A stretch of DNA of 64,000 nt. Source: Streptomyces sp. H27-C3 (GTDB taxonomy: Bacteria > Actinomycetota > Actinomycetes > Streptomycetales > Streptomycetaceae). The position numbers were made by a program, and so were the translations under genes. The stretch lies in the NCBI RefSeq assembly GCF_030063415.1, contig NZ_JASITA010000002.1, positions 186,001 through 250,000 of the forward strand. The letters are read 5' to 3'. Position 1 is the first letter of the stretch. The number at the start of each line of letters is the position of its first letter. This document shows positions 1 to 9,973 of this stretch, one piece after another. A model generated the notes under the pieces. It searched no databases. It saw nothing but the letters and a program-made list of their open reading frames with translations, and had not been told where the DNA came from.

Positions 1-516
1 GGCGCCCGCGACGTTGAAGTAGCGCAGCGAGACCGCGGCCAGGCCGTGGGCGTGGCACTCGCCGCTGATCATATGGTCGACGGCGAGCTTGGTCGCTCCG
101 TACGGGTTGGTCGGCGCGGTCGGCGCGCTCTCCGTGATGGGCGTGGACACCGGTTCGCCGTAGGTCGCGGCGGTGGAGGAGAAGACCAGCCTGCGCACGC
201 CGGCCGCGCGCATCGCGGCGAGCAGCGCCATGGTGCCGCCGACGTTGTTCGTCCAGTACTTCTCGGGGTCCACGACGGACTCGCCGACCTGGGAGAACGC
301 GGCGAAGTGCAGGACTCCGTCGTAACTGGCGTCGAGCCGGCGCGCGGCGTCCTGGATGCGCCCCTCGATGAAGGTGGCGCCCGCCGGGACTCCTTCGCGG
401 AAGCCGGTGGAGAGGTCGTCGAGGACGGTCACCTCGTGGCCCGCCTCCAGGAGATGCGCCGTGACCACACTGCCGACGTACCCCGCACCGCCGGTGACCA
501 AGAACTTCTGACTCAC
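1..516 (-). CDS. galE: UDP-glucose 4-epimerase, 3' end outside window
   Basis: Interconverts UDP-glucose and UDP-galactose in the Leloir pathway, in the cytoplasm. The reading frame starts at a GTG (514-516) that overlaps the galT stop codon as GTGA, so the two genes are translationally coupled. The N-terminus shows the Rossmann motif TGGAGYVGS near residues 8-16, then the extended-SDR features LHFAAFSQV and SSTAATYG, the catalytic Y..K of NPYGATK and SLRYFNVAG just before the window edge. About 172 residues are present of an expected ~325. The identification is firm; only the C-terminus is missing because of the window boundary. Confidence 0.95.
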   Translation of the reverse strand, partial: MSQKFLVTGGAGYVGSVVTAHLLEAGHEVTVLDDLSTGFREGVPAGATFIEGRIQDAARRLDASYDGVLHFAAFSQVGESVVDPEKYWTNNVGGTMALLAAMRAAGVRRLVFSSTAATYGEPVSTPITESAPTAPTNPYGATKLAVDHMISGECHAHGLAAVSLRYFNVAGA

Positions 517-1574
517 TTGCTCGCTACCTCTCGCAGTCGCTCAGCCGCGGTCTCCGGCGGCACATCGTTGATGAACACATTCATGCCGGATTCGGAACCC
601 GCGAGAAACTTCAGCTTGCCCGCAGTACGTCGAATGGTGAAAAGCTCGAGGTGGAGCGCGAATCCGCCGAGCCCCGCCCCCTCCAGGTCGCCCGGTTCGC
701 CGAAGGGCGCCTGGTGCCACGCGGAGATGTACGGCGTCGGGGGCTCGTCGGGGCCGAAGATCCGGTCGAACCTGCGCAACAGTTCCAGATAGATCTGTGG
801 GAACTCTGTGCGCGCCGCGTCGCCGAGCGCCCGCAGGTCGGGCACGCGCTGCTTGGGATAGAGGTGCACCTCGTAGGGCCAGTGCGCGGCGTACGGCACG
901 AACGCCACCCAGTGCTCGCCCTCAAGGACCACCCGGGTGCCTTCGGACCGTTCGTGGGCGAGGACGTCGTCGAAGAGGTTGCGGCCGGTCTTCGCCAGGT
1001 GGGCGCGGGCCGAGCGCAGCATCAGCTCGGTGCGCGGGGTGACGAAGGGGTAGCCGTAGATCTGGCCGTGCGGGTGGCCGAGGGTGACGCCGATCTCGAC
1101 GCCCCGGTTCTCAAACAGGAACACCTGCTTGACCTGTGGGAGCTCGGCCAGCTCAGCGGTCCGGTCCGCCCAGGCCTCCAGGACGAGCGCCGCCTGGTCC
1201 TCGGTGAGGTCGGCGAAGGACGCGTCGTGGTCGGACGTGAAGCAGACGACCTCGCAGCGGCCCGCGTCGCCCGCCAGGGAGGGGAAGCGGTTCTCGAAGA
1301 CGGCCACGTCGTAGTCGGCGGCCGGGATCTCGCTGCGCCGACCGCTCCGGGACGGGCAGAGCGGGCATTCGTCGGCCGGCGGGTGGTAGATGCGGGCCTG
1401 CCGGTGCGAGGCGATGGCGACCGCGTCGCCGAGCAGCGGATCGTGGCGGATCTGCGCGGTGGTGGCGACGGTATCGAGGGGCCTCAGGTCCGGCGCGTCG
1501 CGCACGGTGTCGTCGCGGGAGTCGTAATAGAGCAGCTCACGACCGTCGGCGAGCCGGGTCGACGTCTTCTTCAC
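513..1574 (-). CDS. galT: galactose-1-phosphate uridylyltransferase
   Basis: Transfers UMP from UDP-glucose to galactose-1-phosphate, the second Leloir step. The 353-residue protein has the CPLC zinc-type cysteine pair (C70, C73) and the catalytic [11 protein letters not shown] motif around residues 166-175, both typical of the GalT family. Start is GTG at 1574 with GAGGAG eight bases upstream. The promoter side (1575-1640) carries AC-rich direct repeats resembling AACA-n-AACCGAACA, which could be a sugar-responsive repressor site as in other Streptomyces gal operons (inference). Followed by galE with a 4-base overlap; galK would be expected beyond the window. Confidence 0.95.
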   Translation of the reverse strand: MKKTSTRLADGRELLYYDSRDDTVRDAPDLRPLDTVATTAQIRHDPLLGDAVAIASHRQARIYHPPADECPLCPSRSGRRSEIPAADYDVAVFENRFPSLAGDAGRCEVVCFTSDHDASFADLTEDQAALVLEAWADRTAELAELPQVKQVFLFENRGVEIGVTLGHPHGQIYGYPFVTPRTELMLRSARAHLAKTGRNLFDDVLAHERSEGTRVVLEGEHWVAFVPYAAHWPYEVHLYPKQRVPDLRALGDAARTEFPQIYLELLRRFDRIFGPDEPPTPYISAWHQAPFGEPGDLEGAGLGGFALHLELFTIRRTAGKLKFLAGSESGMNVFINDVPPETAAERLREVASK

Positions 1575-1793
1575 GCGCTGGGCTCCTCATGGCACTTATT
1601 CAACAGAACCGAACACAACAAACCATGAGCCAACAGTTCAGTCAAGGGAGGGCATCGGAAGGCGGTCCGGGGCTGCAGCGAGACACCCCCCGGTCGCTGG
1701 GGACCGATGAGTGGGCCTTCCGATCATAATCCAACAAAGAACACCACCAGAAGTATTCAGTTCCGGTACCGGGAGGCGTAGGTTCCGTCTGGA

Positions 1794-1922
1794 TCATTTC
1801 GCTCGACGAATCAAGTGCCCCCCATGCGCTACCTGGCCGAAGGGCTTCGGCTCCCCACCAAACAGCCCGCCAATGATGCGCCGGATGTCGAAGAGGCGTG
1901 CCGCGGTGGCGGACTTGCTCAT
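1794..1922 (-). pseudogene. truncated small membrane-protein gene (DIRRIIGGLF family)
   Basis: A 42-codon frame begins MSKSATAARLFDIRRIIGGLF and then loses hydrophobic character and ends LIRRAK. From memory, a widespread small actinobacterial membrane protein starts almost identically (SxSATAARLFDIRRIIGGLF followed by a hydrophobic VVYGV segment); here only the first ~21 residues match and both membrane segments are missing. The start codon sits exactly at the edge of the adjacent repeat copy (1921-2040), which suggests that the repeat and the gene were brought together by a rearrangement. Treated as a remnant; the family match is recalled, not searched. Confidence 0.45.
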
Positions 1923-2040
1923 GCGGCTTCGCGTCCAAGGCGGAGGAGGGAGGCGACGCGGAGCGTCGTCGACCGACGACAACGCCGGAGGCGGAGTCGC
2001 AGGGCGTCGGGAGCCCGCGCGCCATCGCCCCCGAGGTCGT
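1921..2040 (+). repeat. partial copy of MITE-like repeat
   Basis: About 80 bases from 1921 to 2001 are identical to the reverse complement of the element at 59680-59841, and the similarity continues imperfectly to the terminal GCCCCCGAGGTCGT at 2027-2040. The opposite ~40 bases, including the other terminal inverted repeat, are missing and replaced by the truncated gene at 1794-1922. No transposase is encoded. The repeat carries an internal GTCGTCG/CGACGAC dyad. Confidence 0.75.
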
Positions 2041-2044
2041 GAGG

Positions 2045-2082
2045 GGCTGTGTCCGCGTCCCGGCCGGGACGCGGACACAGCC
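2045..2082 (-). terminator. perfect 38-bp palindrome downstream of LuxR gene
   Basis: A perfect inverted repeat (GGCTGTGTCCGCGTCCCGG and its complement) ends 29 bases downstream of the regulator stop codon. Its position and strength fit a Rho-independent type terminator without a T run, the usual form in Streptomyces. Confidence 0.8.
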
Positions 2083-2111
2083 TCACCGGAGCGCCCTCCG
2101 GGGCCGGACCG

Positions 2112-2888
2112 TCACTCCTGATCCGGCCCCGCCGTCATGTCCCGATTCATGTCCCGCGTCAGATCCTGCGCCACGGCCTGCGTCACCTCGCGCGGCGGAT
2201 CCCCCACCGGGCCGGACCCGGCGCCCACCACGGCCCGGTCGAGCAGCCCGGTCCGCGCGGCGAGCGCCGCCGCCTCCAGCCGCGACCCCACTCCCAGCTT
2301 CATCAGCACCCGCTGCACGTGCGTACGGGCGGTGCTCGGCGCTATGCCCATGCCGGCCGCGATCAGCCGGGTGTCCTCGCCGTCCGCGACCCGCAGCAGG
2401 ACCTCGACCTCACGCGGGGTGAGCAGCTGCAGCAGCCGCTGGCCCTCGTCGTCCGGCTGCGCGGCCGGGTTGAGCAGCTCGGCGAACGCCCCCCGCAACA
2501 GCTGAGGCGCCACCGCCGCCTCGCCCGCCCTGGCCTTCACGATGGCGCGCTCCACACCCTCGATGCGCTCGTCGTGGCGTACGTAACCGGCTGCTCCGGC
2601 GGCGAAGGCCGCGGCGATCCCCCGCGGGTTCGGCACCGGGCCGAGCACCACGACCGCCACCTGTGGGCGCTCACGTCTGATCCTTGCAATCGGGTCGAAG
2701 ACCCCTGGTCCGGCAGGTGACGCCGTGCCGAACAGGCATACTTCGGGCGCTCTGCTGACGACCAGTTCCGCCGCACCCGCGGTCGGGGCGGCCGCCGCGA
2801 GCACCCGGTGCCCACGCAGCTTCAGCGCCGAGGCGAGCGCCTCGGCGAGCAATCGGTGGTCATCGACCACCATGAGCCGCACGCCCAT
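2112..2888 (-). CDS. LuxR-type response regulator with degenerate receiver
   Basis: Predicted DNA-binding regulator of 258 residues. The N-terminus is a receiver-like domain (VRLMVVDDHRLLAEAL) and the C-terminus a LuxR helix-turn-helix (LTPREVEVLLRVADG...IAPSTARTHVQRVLMKLGV). Two key receiver residues look lost: the phospho-acceptor position reads CLFGTASP where LLDVRMP-like sequence is normal, and the lysine region reads GYVRHDE. It may therefore act without phosphorylation or bind a small ligand (inference). I chose the second ATG (2888) because GGGGG lies seven bases upstream; an ATG at 2903 would add five residues. No sensor kinase is adjacent. A proline/aspartate-rich tail follows the HTH. 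Confidence 0.8.
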   Translation of the reverse strand: MGVRLMVVDDHRLLAEALASALKLRGHRVLAAAAPTAGAAELVVSRAPEVCLFGTASPAGPGVFDPIARIRRERPQVAVVVLGPVPNPRGIAAAFAAGAAGYVRHDERIEGVERAIVKARAGEAAVAPQLLRGAFAELLNPAAQPDDEGQRLLQLLTPREVEVLLRVADGEDTRLIAAGMGIAPSTARTHVQRVLMKLGVGSRLEAAALAARTGLLDRAVVGAGSGPVGDPPREVTQAVAQDLTRDMNRDMTAGPDQE

Positions 2889-3056
2889 CGAGCAACCCCC
2901 CATCCCCCTGGAGTTGGCCCCCCGGCCCCCCGGCCCTCCTGACCCGGCAAGCTACACGCTTGTTCGTCGATGCGCGCCCCTTACCCGGGAGAAGCCCCTC
3001 GGATTGTCGAATTCCACGCCATTCAGGACTACTTGCCGGTCAAACGTGGCATGAAG

Positions 3057-3093
3057 CGGCCCCGGCGGTGAATGCGTACCACTGCCGGGGCCG
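3057..3093 (-). terminator. hairpin after PQQ-repeat gene
   Basis: CGGCCCCGGC (3057-3066) pairs with GCCGGGGCCG (3084-3093), with further GGT/ACC pairing in the loop. It lies 25 bases beyond the stop of the beta-propeller gene at 3118. Confidence 0.75.
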
Positions 3094-3117
3094 TTGGGGG
3101 AGCGCACTCCCGCTACC

Positions 3118-4953
3118 TCACTTGGTGCCGAAGCCGATCGCCAGGAACCTCTCGTCGCCGGGGCGCGGCTCGCTCATCAGGACCGTCGCCAGGAAGAGCC
3201 TGCCGCCCGCGTAGCGGTACTCGGCGGAGTCCGGCGAGAACGCGGACTCGACCTTGATGACCGAGTCATTGGCCGGGTTCTCCATCAGCACGGTCTGCTT
3301 CATGGAGCCGCCGTTGATGCTCACGACCTGACCGCCCTTGCTGAACGGCGCCGACTTGTACGCGATCAGATTGCCACCGTCCATGCGGATCGGGTCGATC
3401 GTGTAGCGCTCGCCCGCGTCGATCCGGTCAGCGGTGATCTTGCCCGTGGCGAGGTCGAACGAGACGATCTCGTTCGTACGGGAGCCGTCGTCGCCGGCGC
3501 CCGGGTGCTGCTCGCTCGGCACATAGATCCTTCCGTTGCCGACGGCCACCTTGGAGCAGCCCTCGGTGTCGCGGCACCGCGGCGCGTACTTCTCCGCGTC
3601 GACGGCGATCTTGGCGCGCAGCTTGCCGGTCTTCTCGTCGATCGAGAAGAAGTCGGTGACGCCACTGCCGTCGCCCGCGGTGTCACCGACGTCGGCTGCC
3701 GCGACCAGCGGCTTCGTGGAGACGATGCTGGCGTCCTCGACGCCGCTCGGCAGCTTGTACTTGGCGAGCGGGGTGCCGTCCTTCGGGTTGAGGTACTCGA
3801 TGGAAAGCACCGCCGCGTCGTACGGACCGCACTGGCGCACCGTCGCGAGCGCCTCGCCGCCGGCGTAACCCACGTCGCGGCACTCCTCGACGTTCTCCAC
3901 CGGCTTCCAGAGGAGCTTGCCGCCGGCCACGTCCCAGGCCGCGCCGCCACCGGTACCGCCGGCCGCGACCGTGCCGCCGCCGATCGTGACCTCGCTGAAG
4001 GTGACCTTCCGGTCGCCGTCCTTGACCGACTTCTGCCACAGCAGCTTGCCCTCGGTCAGGTCGATCAGCCCGATCTCGGTGCAGGGCGTGTACTTCTGGC
4101 CCTCCTGCGGCGGACCCGCGAAGGCGATGGCCGTCTTGTTGGTGGTGACGTGCTTGGACGCCGCGCAGACCTCGCCCGAGAGCGGGATCTTCCACAGCTC
4201 CGCGCCGGTGTCCAGGTCGTACGCCACGACCTGCTTGAGGCCGCTCTTGACGTACGCCTTGTCGGTGATCCAGGAACCGGCCATGCTCGCGACCGATTCC
4301 GTCACCTTGGGCGCGGGCAGCTTGAAGAGCACCTTGGACTTGGTGCTCGCCCCGGGCTTCTCCTTGCCCTCGCCGTCGGGGGCCGGCTTGTCGTCGGCGC
4401 CCTCGGCCTCGTCGCCGCCGCCGGTCGTGCCCGCGGAGGAGCTGGCTTCCTTCTTCGTGTCGCCATCGTCGCTCTTGGAGTTGTAGATGACGATTCCGCC
4501 GACGACCAGCGCAAGGGCGACGACCGACGCGGCGATGATCATCGCGATGGTGTTGACGTTCTTGCCGCCGCCACCGGGGCCACCCTGCGGGGGCGGGCCC
4601 TGCGGATAGCCGTGCGGCTGCTGCTGGCCGTACGGGCCCGGCTGGCCCGGGTACTGCTGACCGGGCTGGCCCGGATACTGCCCCGGCTGACCCTGCTGGC
4701 CCGGGTAGCCGTAGCCCGGCTGCTGCGCGGGCTGGCCGGGCGGCTGGCCCTGCGGCATCCGCGGCGACTGGCCGGGCTGGCCCGGGTAGCCGTAGCCGGG
4801 CTGGGCGGGCGGCGTCTGCGGGTAGCCATAACCGGGCTGCTCGGCGGGCGGCGGCGTGGGTGCGCCGAAGCCGCCGGGCGGGGGCGGGGCGCCGAAACCG
4901 CCGCCGGGTGGCGGCTCGTTGGGCGGCGGAGGTGGCTGGGGCGGCTGCGTCAT
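3118..4953 (-). CDS. membrane-anchored PQQ-type beta-propeller protein, paralog 1
   Basis: A 611-residue protein in three parts: a Pro/Gly/Gln/Tyr-rich cytoplasmic N-terminus (~residues 1-130) with GYGYP and QPGQ repeats, one membrane segment ([21 protein letters not shown]), and an extracellular domain with repeated tryptophan-containing strands such as [18 protein letters not shown] and GKLLWKPV, typical of PQQ-like beta-propellers (BamB/quinoprotein fold). No quinoprotein dehydrogenase catalytic residues were recognised, so a scaffold or sensor role is more likely than an enzyme. It is directly downstream (61 bases) of a second gene of the same architecture, so they probably form an operon. 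Function unknown. Confidence 0.8.
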   Translation of the reverse strand: MTQPPQPPPPPNEPPPGGGFGAPPPPGGFGAPTPPPAEQPGYGYPQTPPAQPGYGYPGQPGQSPRMPQGQPPGQPAQQPGYGYPGQQGQPGQYPGQPGQQYPGQPGPYGQQQPHGYPQGPPPQGGPGGGGKNVNTIAMIIAASVVALALVVGGIVIYNSKSDDGDTKKEASSSAGTTGGGDEAEGADDKPAPDGEGKEKPGASTKSKVLFKLPAPKVTESVASMAGSWITDKAYVKSGLKQVVAYDLDTGAELWKIPLSGEVCAASKHVTTNKTAIAFAGPPQEGQKYTPCTEIGLIDLTEGKLLWQKSVKDGDRKVTFSEVTIGGGTVAAGGTGGGAAWDVAGGKLLWKPVENVEECRDVGYAGGEALATVRQCGPYDAAVLSIEYLNPKDGTPLAKYKLPSGVEDASIVSTKPLVAAADVGDTAGDGSGVTDFFSIDEKTGKLRAKIAVDAEKYAPRCRDTEGCSKVAVGNGRIYVPSEQHPGAGDDGSRTNEIVSFDLATGKITADRIDAGERYTIDPIRMDGGNLIAYKSAPFSKGGQVVSINGGSMKQTVLMENPANDSVIKVESAFSPDSAEYRYAGGRLFLATVLMSEPRPGDERFLAIGFGTK

Positions 4954-5014
4954 GGCGGATCTACCTTCGGGGACGAAAGGGGTGCGGGGGAGATTCAGAA
5001 CCGGCTCGGCGCGC

Positions 5015-6838
5015 TCACTTGCCGAAGACCATCATCGTCTTCTCGCCCTCCTCGTCGTCCCTGCCGGTCAGGGTCGGCGGGGTGATGAAGAGACGGCCGT
5101 CCGTGTAGGAGACGCCGCGGTTGCTGAAGCCGTTCTCGATCTCCGCGGTCGACTCCGGGGACTTCAGCACGGACTTGGGCGCACCGCCACCCGGGCCGAT
5201 GCTGACGATGCCGCCGCCATGGTCGTAGGACGGCTGGACGTACGCCAGCACGTCGGAGCCCTCCATGCGGACCGGCAGCATCGTGCGGTCCTTGCCCGCC
5301 GGCGAACTCCACTTCTCCTTACCGGTGTTCAGGTTGAAGGCGATGACCTTGTTCGTCCGGTCGAAGCCGTCCGCGCCGCCCTTCTCCTCCTCCGTGGGGA
5401 GATACAGGGTGTTGGCGTCCGCGACCGTGCCGAGGCAGCCCTGCAGGTTGTCGTCGATGATCGCCCAGCCGCACTGCGGCTGGATGCTCTCCTTGGTGTC
5501 CAGCTGCGAGCGGACGCTGCCGTCAGCCTTGAGCGTGGTGACGTTCCACGCCTTCTTCTCCTCGTTGGTCAGGTAGAGCACCACCGGGTCGACCGAGTAG
5601 ACGCGCTTGACCTGCCAGCCCTTGGGCACCGGAAAGGTCCACTTGCCCGCACCCGTGGCCGAGTTGACCTCGCGCACCTGCTGGGCCTTGCCGTCGGTGC
5701 CGCAGCTGTCGACCGCGATGAGCTTGCCGCCGCCCGCGAACGAGTCCGCGCCGCAGCCGTTGACCTTCAGGTCGCCGAAGGCCTTGGCGCCGTCGGCGAT
5801 CCGGTAGGCGCTGGAGACACCCCAGCGGCTGGCCGTGACGGTGTCGCCGGAGATCGCCAGCTCCATGCTGGAGGAGCCGTCGAAGAGGTTCTCCTTCTTG
5901 ACCTCCGTCTTCCAGCCCGCCTTGCCTGCGACCAGGTCGACGAGCCGGAGCTGATTGCACTTGGCCTTGTCGGTCTTGCCGTCCTTGACGCCGACGACGA
6001 GCTTTCCGCTCGTCGTGGCGTTCCTGGGCGCGGCGCACAGTTCGTTCTCGAACGGCACTTCCCACTTCTTCTTACCGGTGTTCACGTCGAAGGCGGTGAC
6101 CGTCTTGTAGAGGGCCTGCACCACCACGTCCCCGGTGAACCACGGGCCGTACGCCGCGTGGCTGCCGCGCGGCATGTCGACCTCGTTGGTCTTCAGCCAC
6201 AGCACCTTGGCCTCACCCGGCTGGCGCCCGGCGTTGAGGTCGTCGTTCGTCTCGCGGCCGGTGCCCTCGCCGTCACCCTCGTCCGCGGAGGGCTCACCGG
6301 TCGGCTTGTCGTCCTTCTTCTGGCTCTCCTGCGCGATGGGCTTCTTGTCACCGTCGCCGTCGTCACCGACTGCGAAGTAGACGCCGACGCCGATGAGGAG
6401 CACCGCCGCGAGGGCCCCGCCGATGATGGCCGCGGGCTTGCCCTTGAAGAAGCTGCCACCGCCACCGCCCGGTGCCGGGGCGCCGGGGTGCTGCTGCTGA
6501 GTCGGGTAGCCGCCGTAGGGGCCGGGCTGCTGCGGCTGGCCGTAAGGACCGGTCTGCGGCTGGCCGTACGGGCCCGGCTGCTGGGGCTGGCCGTACGGGC
6601 CGGCCTGGGGCCGGCCGCCGGGCTGGGCGGGGTAGCCGTAGCCGGGCTGCGGCGCCTGGGGCGGCGGTGCCTGCGGGTACCCGTAGCCCGGCTGCTGCTG
6701 GGGCGGCTGCCCCTGCGGCGGCGTCGGCGGGGCCTGCGGCATCTGCGGCGGCTGGGCCGGCGGCTGCGGGGCTCCCTTCTGCGGGTCCTGCGGCGCTCCG
6801 AAGCCGCCCTGCGGCGGCTGGTTGGGCGGCTGAGACAT
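5015..6838 (-). CDS. membrane-anchored PQQ-type beta-propeller protein, paralog 2
   Basis: Same plan as its downstream neighbour: a ~140-residue Pro/Gln/Gly-rich N-terminus with GYGYP and GPYGQPQ repeats, one membrane helix ([22 protein letters not shown]), an acidic linker and a beta-propeller domain with strands such as [16 protein letters not shown] and GKEKWSSPA. Two cysteines recur at matching places (ELCAAP, and ELCxx in the paralog as EVCAAS), pointing to gene duplication. Start ATG at 6838 has AGAGG nine bases upstream; a GTG at 6844 is an alternative. The function is unknown; the extracellular propeller and disordered cytoplasmic tail suggest a cell-envelope role (inference). Confidence 0.8.
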   Translation of the reverse strand: MSQPPNQPPQGGFGAPQDPQKGAPQPPAQPPQMPQAPPTPPQGQPPQQQPGYGYPQAPPPQAPQPGYGYPAQPGGRPQAGPYGQPQQPGPYGQPQTGPYGQPQQPGPYGGYPTQQQHPGAPAPGGGGGSFFKGKPAAIIGGALAAVLLIGVGVYFAVGDDGDGDKKPIAQESQKKDDKPTGEPSADEGDGEGTGRETNDDLNAGRQPGEAKVLWLKTNEVDMPRGSHAAYGPWFTGDVVVQALYKTVTAFDVNTGKKKWEVPFENELCAAPRNATTSGKLVVGVKDGKTDKAKCNQLRLVDLVAGKAGWKTEVKKENLFDGSSSMELAISGDTVTASRWGVSSAYRIADGAKAFGDLKVNGCGADSFAGGGKLIAVDSCGTDGKAQQVREVNSATGAGKWTFPVPKGWQVKRVYSVDPVVLYLTNEEKKAWNVTTLKADGSVRSQLDTKESIQPQCGWAIIDDNLQGCLGTVADANTLYLPTEEEKGGADGFDRTNKVIAFNLNTGKEKWSSPAGKDRTMLPVRMEGSDVLAYVQPSYDHGGGIVSIGPGGGAPKSVLKSPESTAEIENGFSNRGVSYTDGRLFITPPTLTGRDDEEGEKTMMVFGK

Positions 6839-6999
6839 CAGCACTTACCTCTTCACACGGGTGATCCGGAGCCCGGTCGGTCTCCCCCGCGTTTCCGGTG
6901 GTGAAATCCCCCCGGAAAGGAGCGAATCGGGCTTGGATCCCGCAAATTTACGACAGTCGAGCGGGGTTTCTTTCTATCACTTGAGACCCTCCATACAGC

Positions 7000-7037
7000 G
7001 GGCCGGTCCTCCCCTGTTCCCAAGGGAGGACCGGCCC
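7000..7037 (-). terminator. hairpin after ABC-F gene
   Basis: Perfect 14-bp stem GGGCCGGTCCTCCC / GGGAGGACCGGCCC with a 10-base loop, 34 bases past the stop codon of the ABC-F gene. Confidence 0.85.
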
Positions 7038-7071
7038 GTGATGTGCTCGTTATTTCTTTTGCACGCTTCCG

Positions 7072-8910
7072 TTACGCGTCTTCCGCAAGCTCCATCCAAC
7101 GCGTCTCCAGCTCGTCGCGAGTCGTAGCAAGATCACGAAGTTCCGCGTCGAGCAGAGCGACCTTCTCGAAGTCGGTTGCGTTGTCGGCGATTTGGCCGTG
7201 GAGCTTGGTCTCCTTGTCGGAGAGCTTCTCCATCTGGCGCTCCAGCTTCTGCATTTCCTTGTTCGCGGCGCGGGCGTCCGAGGCCGCCTTCTTCCGGGCG
7301 GGGGCCGTCACCGACGAGGAGGACGCCGAGGACGAATGCGCGGAAGCCGCAGAAGGCGCATAAACCGCAGATTCGATCATCTGCCGCCTGCGCTCCAGGT
7401 ATTCGTCGAGCCCGCGCGGCAGATTGCGCAGCGTGGCGTCACCCATCAACGCGTACACCTTGTCGGTCGTCCGCTCGATGAAGAACCGGTCGTGGGAGAT
7501 CACGACGAGCGAGCCCGGCCAGGTGTCGAGCACGTCCTCCAGCTGCGTCAGCGTCTCGATGTCGAGGTCGTTCGTCGGCTCGTCGAGGAACAGTACGTTC
7601 GGCTCGTCCATCAGCAGCCGCAGGATCTGCAGCCTGCGGCGCTCACCGCCCGACAGGTCGCGGACGGGCGTCCACTGCTTCTCCTTGGTGAAGCCGAACT
7701 GCTCGCACAACTGGCCCGCCGTCATCTCGCGACCCTTGCCCAGGTCCACCCGGTCGCGCACCTGCTGGACGGCTTCCAGCACCCGCAGCGTGGGGTTGAG
7801 CTCGCTGACCTCCTGGGAGAGGTAAGCGAGCTTCACGGTCTTGCCCACGACGACCTTGCCGGCGGCGGGCTGGATGTCGCCCAGCGTGCGGGCCGCCTCG
7901 GTGAGCGCCCGCAGCAGGGAGGTCTTGCCCGAGCCGTTGACACCGACCAGGCCGACGCGGTCGCCCGGGCCGAGCTGCCAGGTGAGGTGCTTGAGCAGGG
8001 TCTTCGGACCCGCCTGGACCGTGACGTCCTCCAGGTCGAAGACGGTCTTGCCGAGCCGCGAGTTGGCGAACTTCATCAGCGCCGAGGTGTCGCGGGGCGG
8101 CGGCACGTCGGCGATCAGCTCATTGGCCGCCTCGACGCGGAAGCGCGGCTTCGACGTACGGGCGGGGGCGCCGCGGCGCAGCCAGGCCAGCTCCTTGCGG
8201 ACCAGGTTCTGGCGCTTGGTCTCCTCGGTCGCGGCGATACGCTCACGCTCGGCGCGCGCGAAGACGTAGTCGGAGTAGCCGCCCTCGTACTCGTGGACGG
8301 AGCCGCCCTGCACGTCCCACATGCGGGTGCAGACCTGGTCCAGGAACCAGCGGTCGTGAGTGACGCAGACGAGCGCGGAGCGGCGCGCCCGCAGGTGCTG
8401 CGCCAGCCAGGCGATGCCTTCGACGTCGAGATGGTTCGTCGGCTCGTCGAGTACCAGCAGGTCGGGCTCGCCGACGAGCAGCTTGGCCAGCGCGATGCGG
8501 CGGCGCTCGCCACCGGAGAGCGGGCCGATCACGGTGTCCAGGCCCTGCCCGAAGCCGGGTAGGTCGAGGCCGCCGAAGAGTCCGGTCAGTACGTCGCGGA
8601 TCTTGGCGTTGCCCGCCCACTCGTGGTCGGCGAGATCGCCGATGATCTCGTGGCGGACGGTCGCCGCGGGGTCGAGCGAGTCGTGCTGGGTCAGCACACC
8701 GAGGACGAGTCCGCCGATGTGGGTGATGCGGCCGGAGTCGGCCTCTTCCAGCTTGGCGAGCATGCGGATGAGAGTGGTCTTGCCGTCGCCGTTGCGGCCC
8801 ACGACGCCGATCCGGTCCCCTTCGGACACGCCGAGGGACACGCCGTCGAGCAAGGCACGGGTGCCGTACACCTTGCTGACTGCCTCGACATTGACCAGGT
8901 TGACGGCCAT
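7072..8910 (-). CDS. ABC-F family ATPase with C-terminal coiled coil
   Basis: Soluble tandem ATPase of 612 residues acting on ribosomes rather than in transport. Domain 1 has Walker A GRNGDGKT (about residues 38-45) and signature LSGGERRRIALAKLL; domain 2 has GVNGSGKT and LSGGERRRLQILRLL. Both have a DEPTN(H/D)LD Walker B. The two are joined by a basic linker, and the C-terminus (~545-612) is a charged coiled coil (KLERQMEKLSDKETKL...), as in Uup-type ABC-F proteins. No membrane segments. I chose ATG 8910 (MAVNLVNVEAVSK), preceded by GGAG at nine bases; a longer frame up to 9057 lacks similarity to the fold. It is not obviously a drug-resistance member; a housekeeping Uup/EttA-like role is more likely. 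Confidence 0.88.
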   Translation of the reverse strand: MAVNLVNVEAVSKVYGTRALLDGVSLGVSEGDRIGVVGRNGDGKTTLIRMLAKLEEADSGRITHIGGLVLGVLTQHDSLDPAATVRHEIIGDLADHEWAGNAKIRDVLTGLFGGLDLPGFGQGLDTVIGPLSGGERRRIALAKLLVGEPDLLVLDEPTNHLDVEGIAWLAQHLRARRSALVCVTHDRWFLDQVCTRMWDVQGGSVHEYEGGYSDYVFARAERERIAATEETKRQNLVRKELAWLRRGAPARTSKPRFRVEAANELIADVPPPRDTSALMKFANSRLGKTVFDLEDVTVQAGPKTLLKHLTWQLGPGDRVGLVGVNGSGKTSLLRALTEAARTLGDIQPAAGKVVVGKTVKLAYLSQEVSELNPTLRVLEAVQQVRDRVDLGKGREMTAGQLCEQFGFTKEKQWTPVRDLSGGERRRLQILRLLMDEPNVLFLDEPTNDLDIETLTQLEDVLDTWPGSLVVISHDRFFIERTTDKVYALMGDATLRNLPRGLDEYLERRRQMIESAVYAPSAASAHSSSASSSSVTAPARKKAASDARAANKEMQKLERQMEKLSDKETKLHGQIADNATDFEKVALLDAELRDLATTRDELETRWMELAEDA

Positions 8911-9067
8911 TGATGCGCGCTCCAGGAACGGGAATGGGATCGACGCTCCAGCGTAGTCGCCGAAGGACGGTCCCTGAGCCGCGGCCTCCGCGGGGCCGCG
9001 CAGCCGGGCCAGGGCCCCTCCTCGCCATGGCGGCCGGCTGACCTTCCCGCGCCTCATGTGGCAGAGC

Positions 9068-9973
9068 TCAGCTCCCGAGGACCGTCGCGCCCGCCGCCGG
9101 CGCCCCCGCCACCCTCGCCGTGCGGCACGTGCCCGACTCGCGCAGGGCCGTCGCCACCGTCTCCGCCGCTTCCGCGTCCTTCGTCAGGAACGCCGTCGTC
9201 GGGCCTGACCCCGACACCAGCCCGGCCAGCGCCCCCGCCGCCGTGCCCGCGGCCAGGGTTTCGGCCAGCGAGGGGCGCAGGGAGAGCGCCGCCGGCTGGA
9301 GGTCGTTCGTCACGGCGCCGGCCAGCGCCGTCGCGTCGCCCGTGCGCAGGGCGTTGAGGAGGGCGGGCGAAGCGACCGGGTCGGGGACGGCCGTGCCCTC
9401 CGTCAGGCGGTCGAACTCGGCGTACACCGCCGGGGTCGAAAGGCCGCCGTCCGCGACCGCGAACACCCAGTGGAAGTCGCCGCCGACATCGAGCGCGGTG
9501 AGGTACTCGCCCCGGCCGGTGCCCAGCGCCGCCCCGCCCACCAGGCTGAACGGCACGTCACTGCCCAACTCCGCGCAGAGCGCGAGGAGTTCGGTGCGGG
9601 ACGCGCCCGTGCCCCAGAGCGCGTCGCAGGCCAGCAGCGCCGCGGCCCCGTCCGCGCTGCCGCCCGCCATGCCGCCCGCGACGGGGATGTCCTTGGCGAT
9701 GTGGATGTGGACATCGGGCGCGACGCCGTAACGCGCGCCCAGCGCGAGCGCGGCCCGCGCCGCCAGGTTCGTGGCGTCCAGGGGGACCTGCGCCGCGTCG
9801 GGGCCCGAGCAGGTGATCCGCAGCGAGTCGGACGGCGTGACGGTGACCTCGTCGTAGAGACCGACCGCCAGGAAGACGTTGGCCAGGTCGTGGAAGCCGT
9901 CGGGCCGCGCGCCGCCCACCGCCAGCTGGACGTTGACCTTCGCGGGCACCCGGACAGTGACCGGCCCGCTCAC
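9068..9973 (-). CDS. ispE: 4-diphosphocytidyl-2-C-methyl-D-erythritol kinase
   Basis: Phosphorylates CDP-methylerythritol in the MEP isoprenoid pathway. GHMP-kinase features are clear: VPAKVNVQLAVG at the N-terminus, PVAGGMAGGSADGAAALLACD as the ATP-binding glycine loop, and GSGPTTAFL near the C-terminus. With GTG 9973 as start the protein has 301 residues, the usual length. The frame stays open upstream through a GTG that overlaps the rsmA stop (GTGA at 10060-10063), with several in-frame ATG/GTG codons between, so the true start may be up to 30 codons earlier in a Gly/Ser-rich leader. Clustered with rsmA, as in many actinobacteria. Confidence 0.92.
   Translation of the reverse strand: MSGPVTVRVPAKVNVQLAVGGARPDGFHDLANVFLAVGLYDEVTVTPSDSLRITCSGPDAAQVPLDATNLAARAALALGARYGVAPDVHIHIAKDIPVAGGMAGGSADGAAALLACDALWGTGASRTELLALCAELGSDVPFSLVGGAALGTGRGEYLTALDVGGDFHWVFAVADGGLSTPAVYAEFDRLTEGTAVPDPVASPALLNALRTGDATALAGAVTNDLQPAALSLRPSLAETLAAGTAAGALAGLVSGSGPTTAFLTKDAEAAETVATALRESGTCRTARVAGAPAAGATVLGS

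Noticed and set aside
3094..5085. 663-residue plus-strand frame opposite the PQQ gene
   Set aside because: High-GC shadow; Arg/Ala/Gly/Leu-rich without domains, while the opposite strand has a clear three-part protein.
7072..9057. Longer 661-residue ABC-F start
   Set aside because: The extra 49 residues are Arg/Gly-rich without similarity; ATG 8910 has a good ribosome site.
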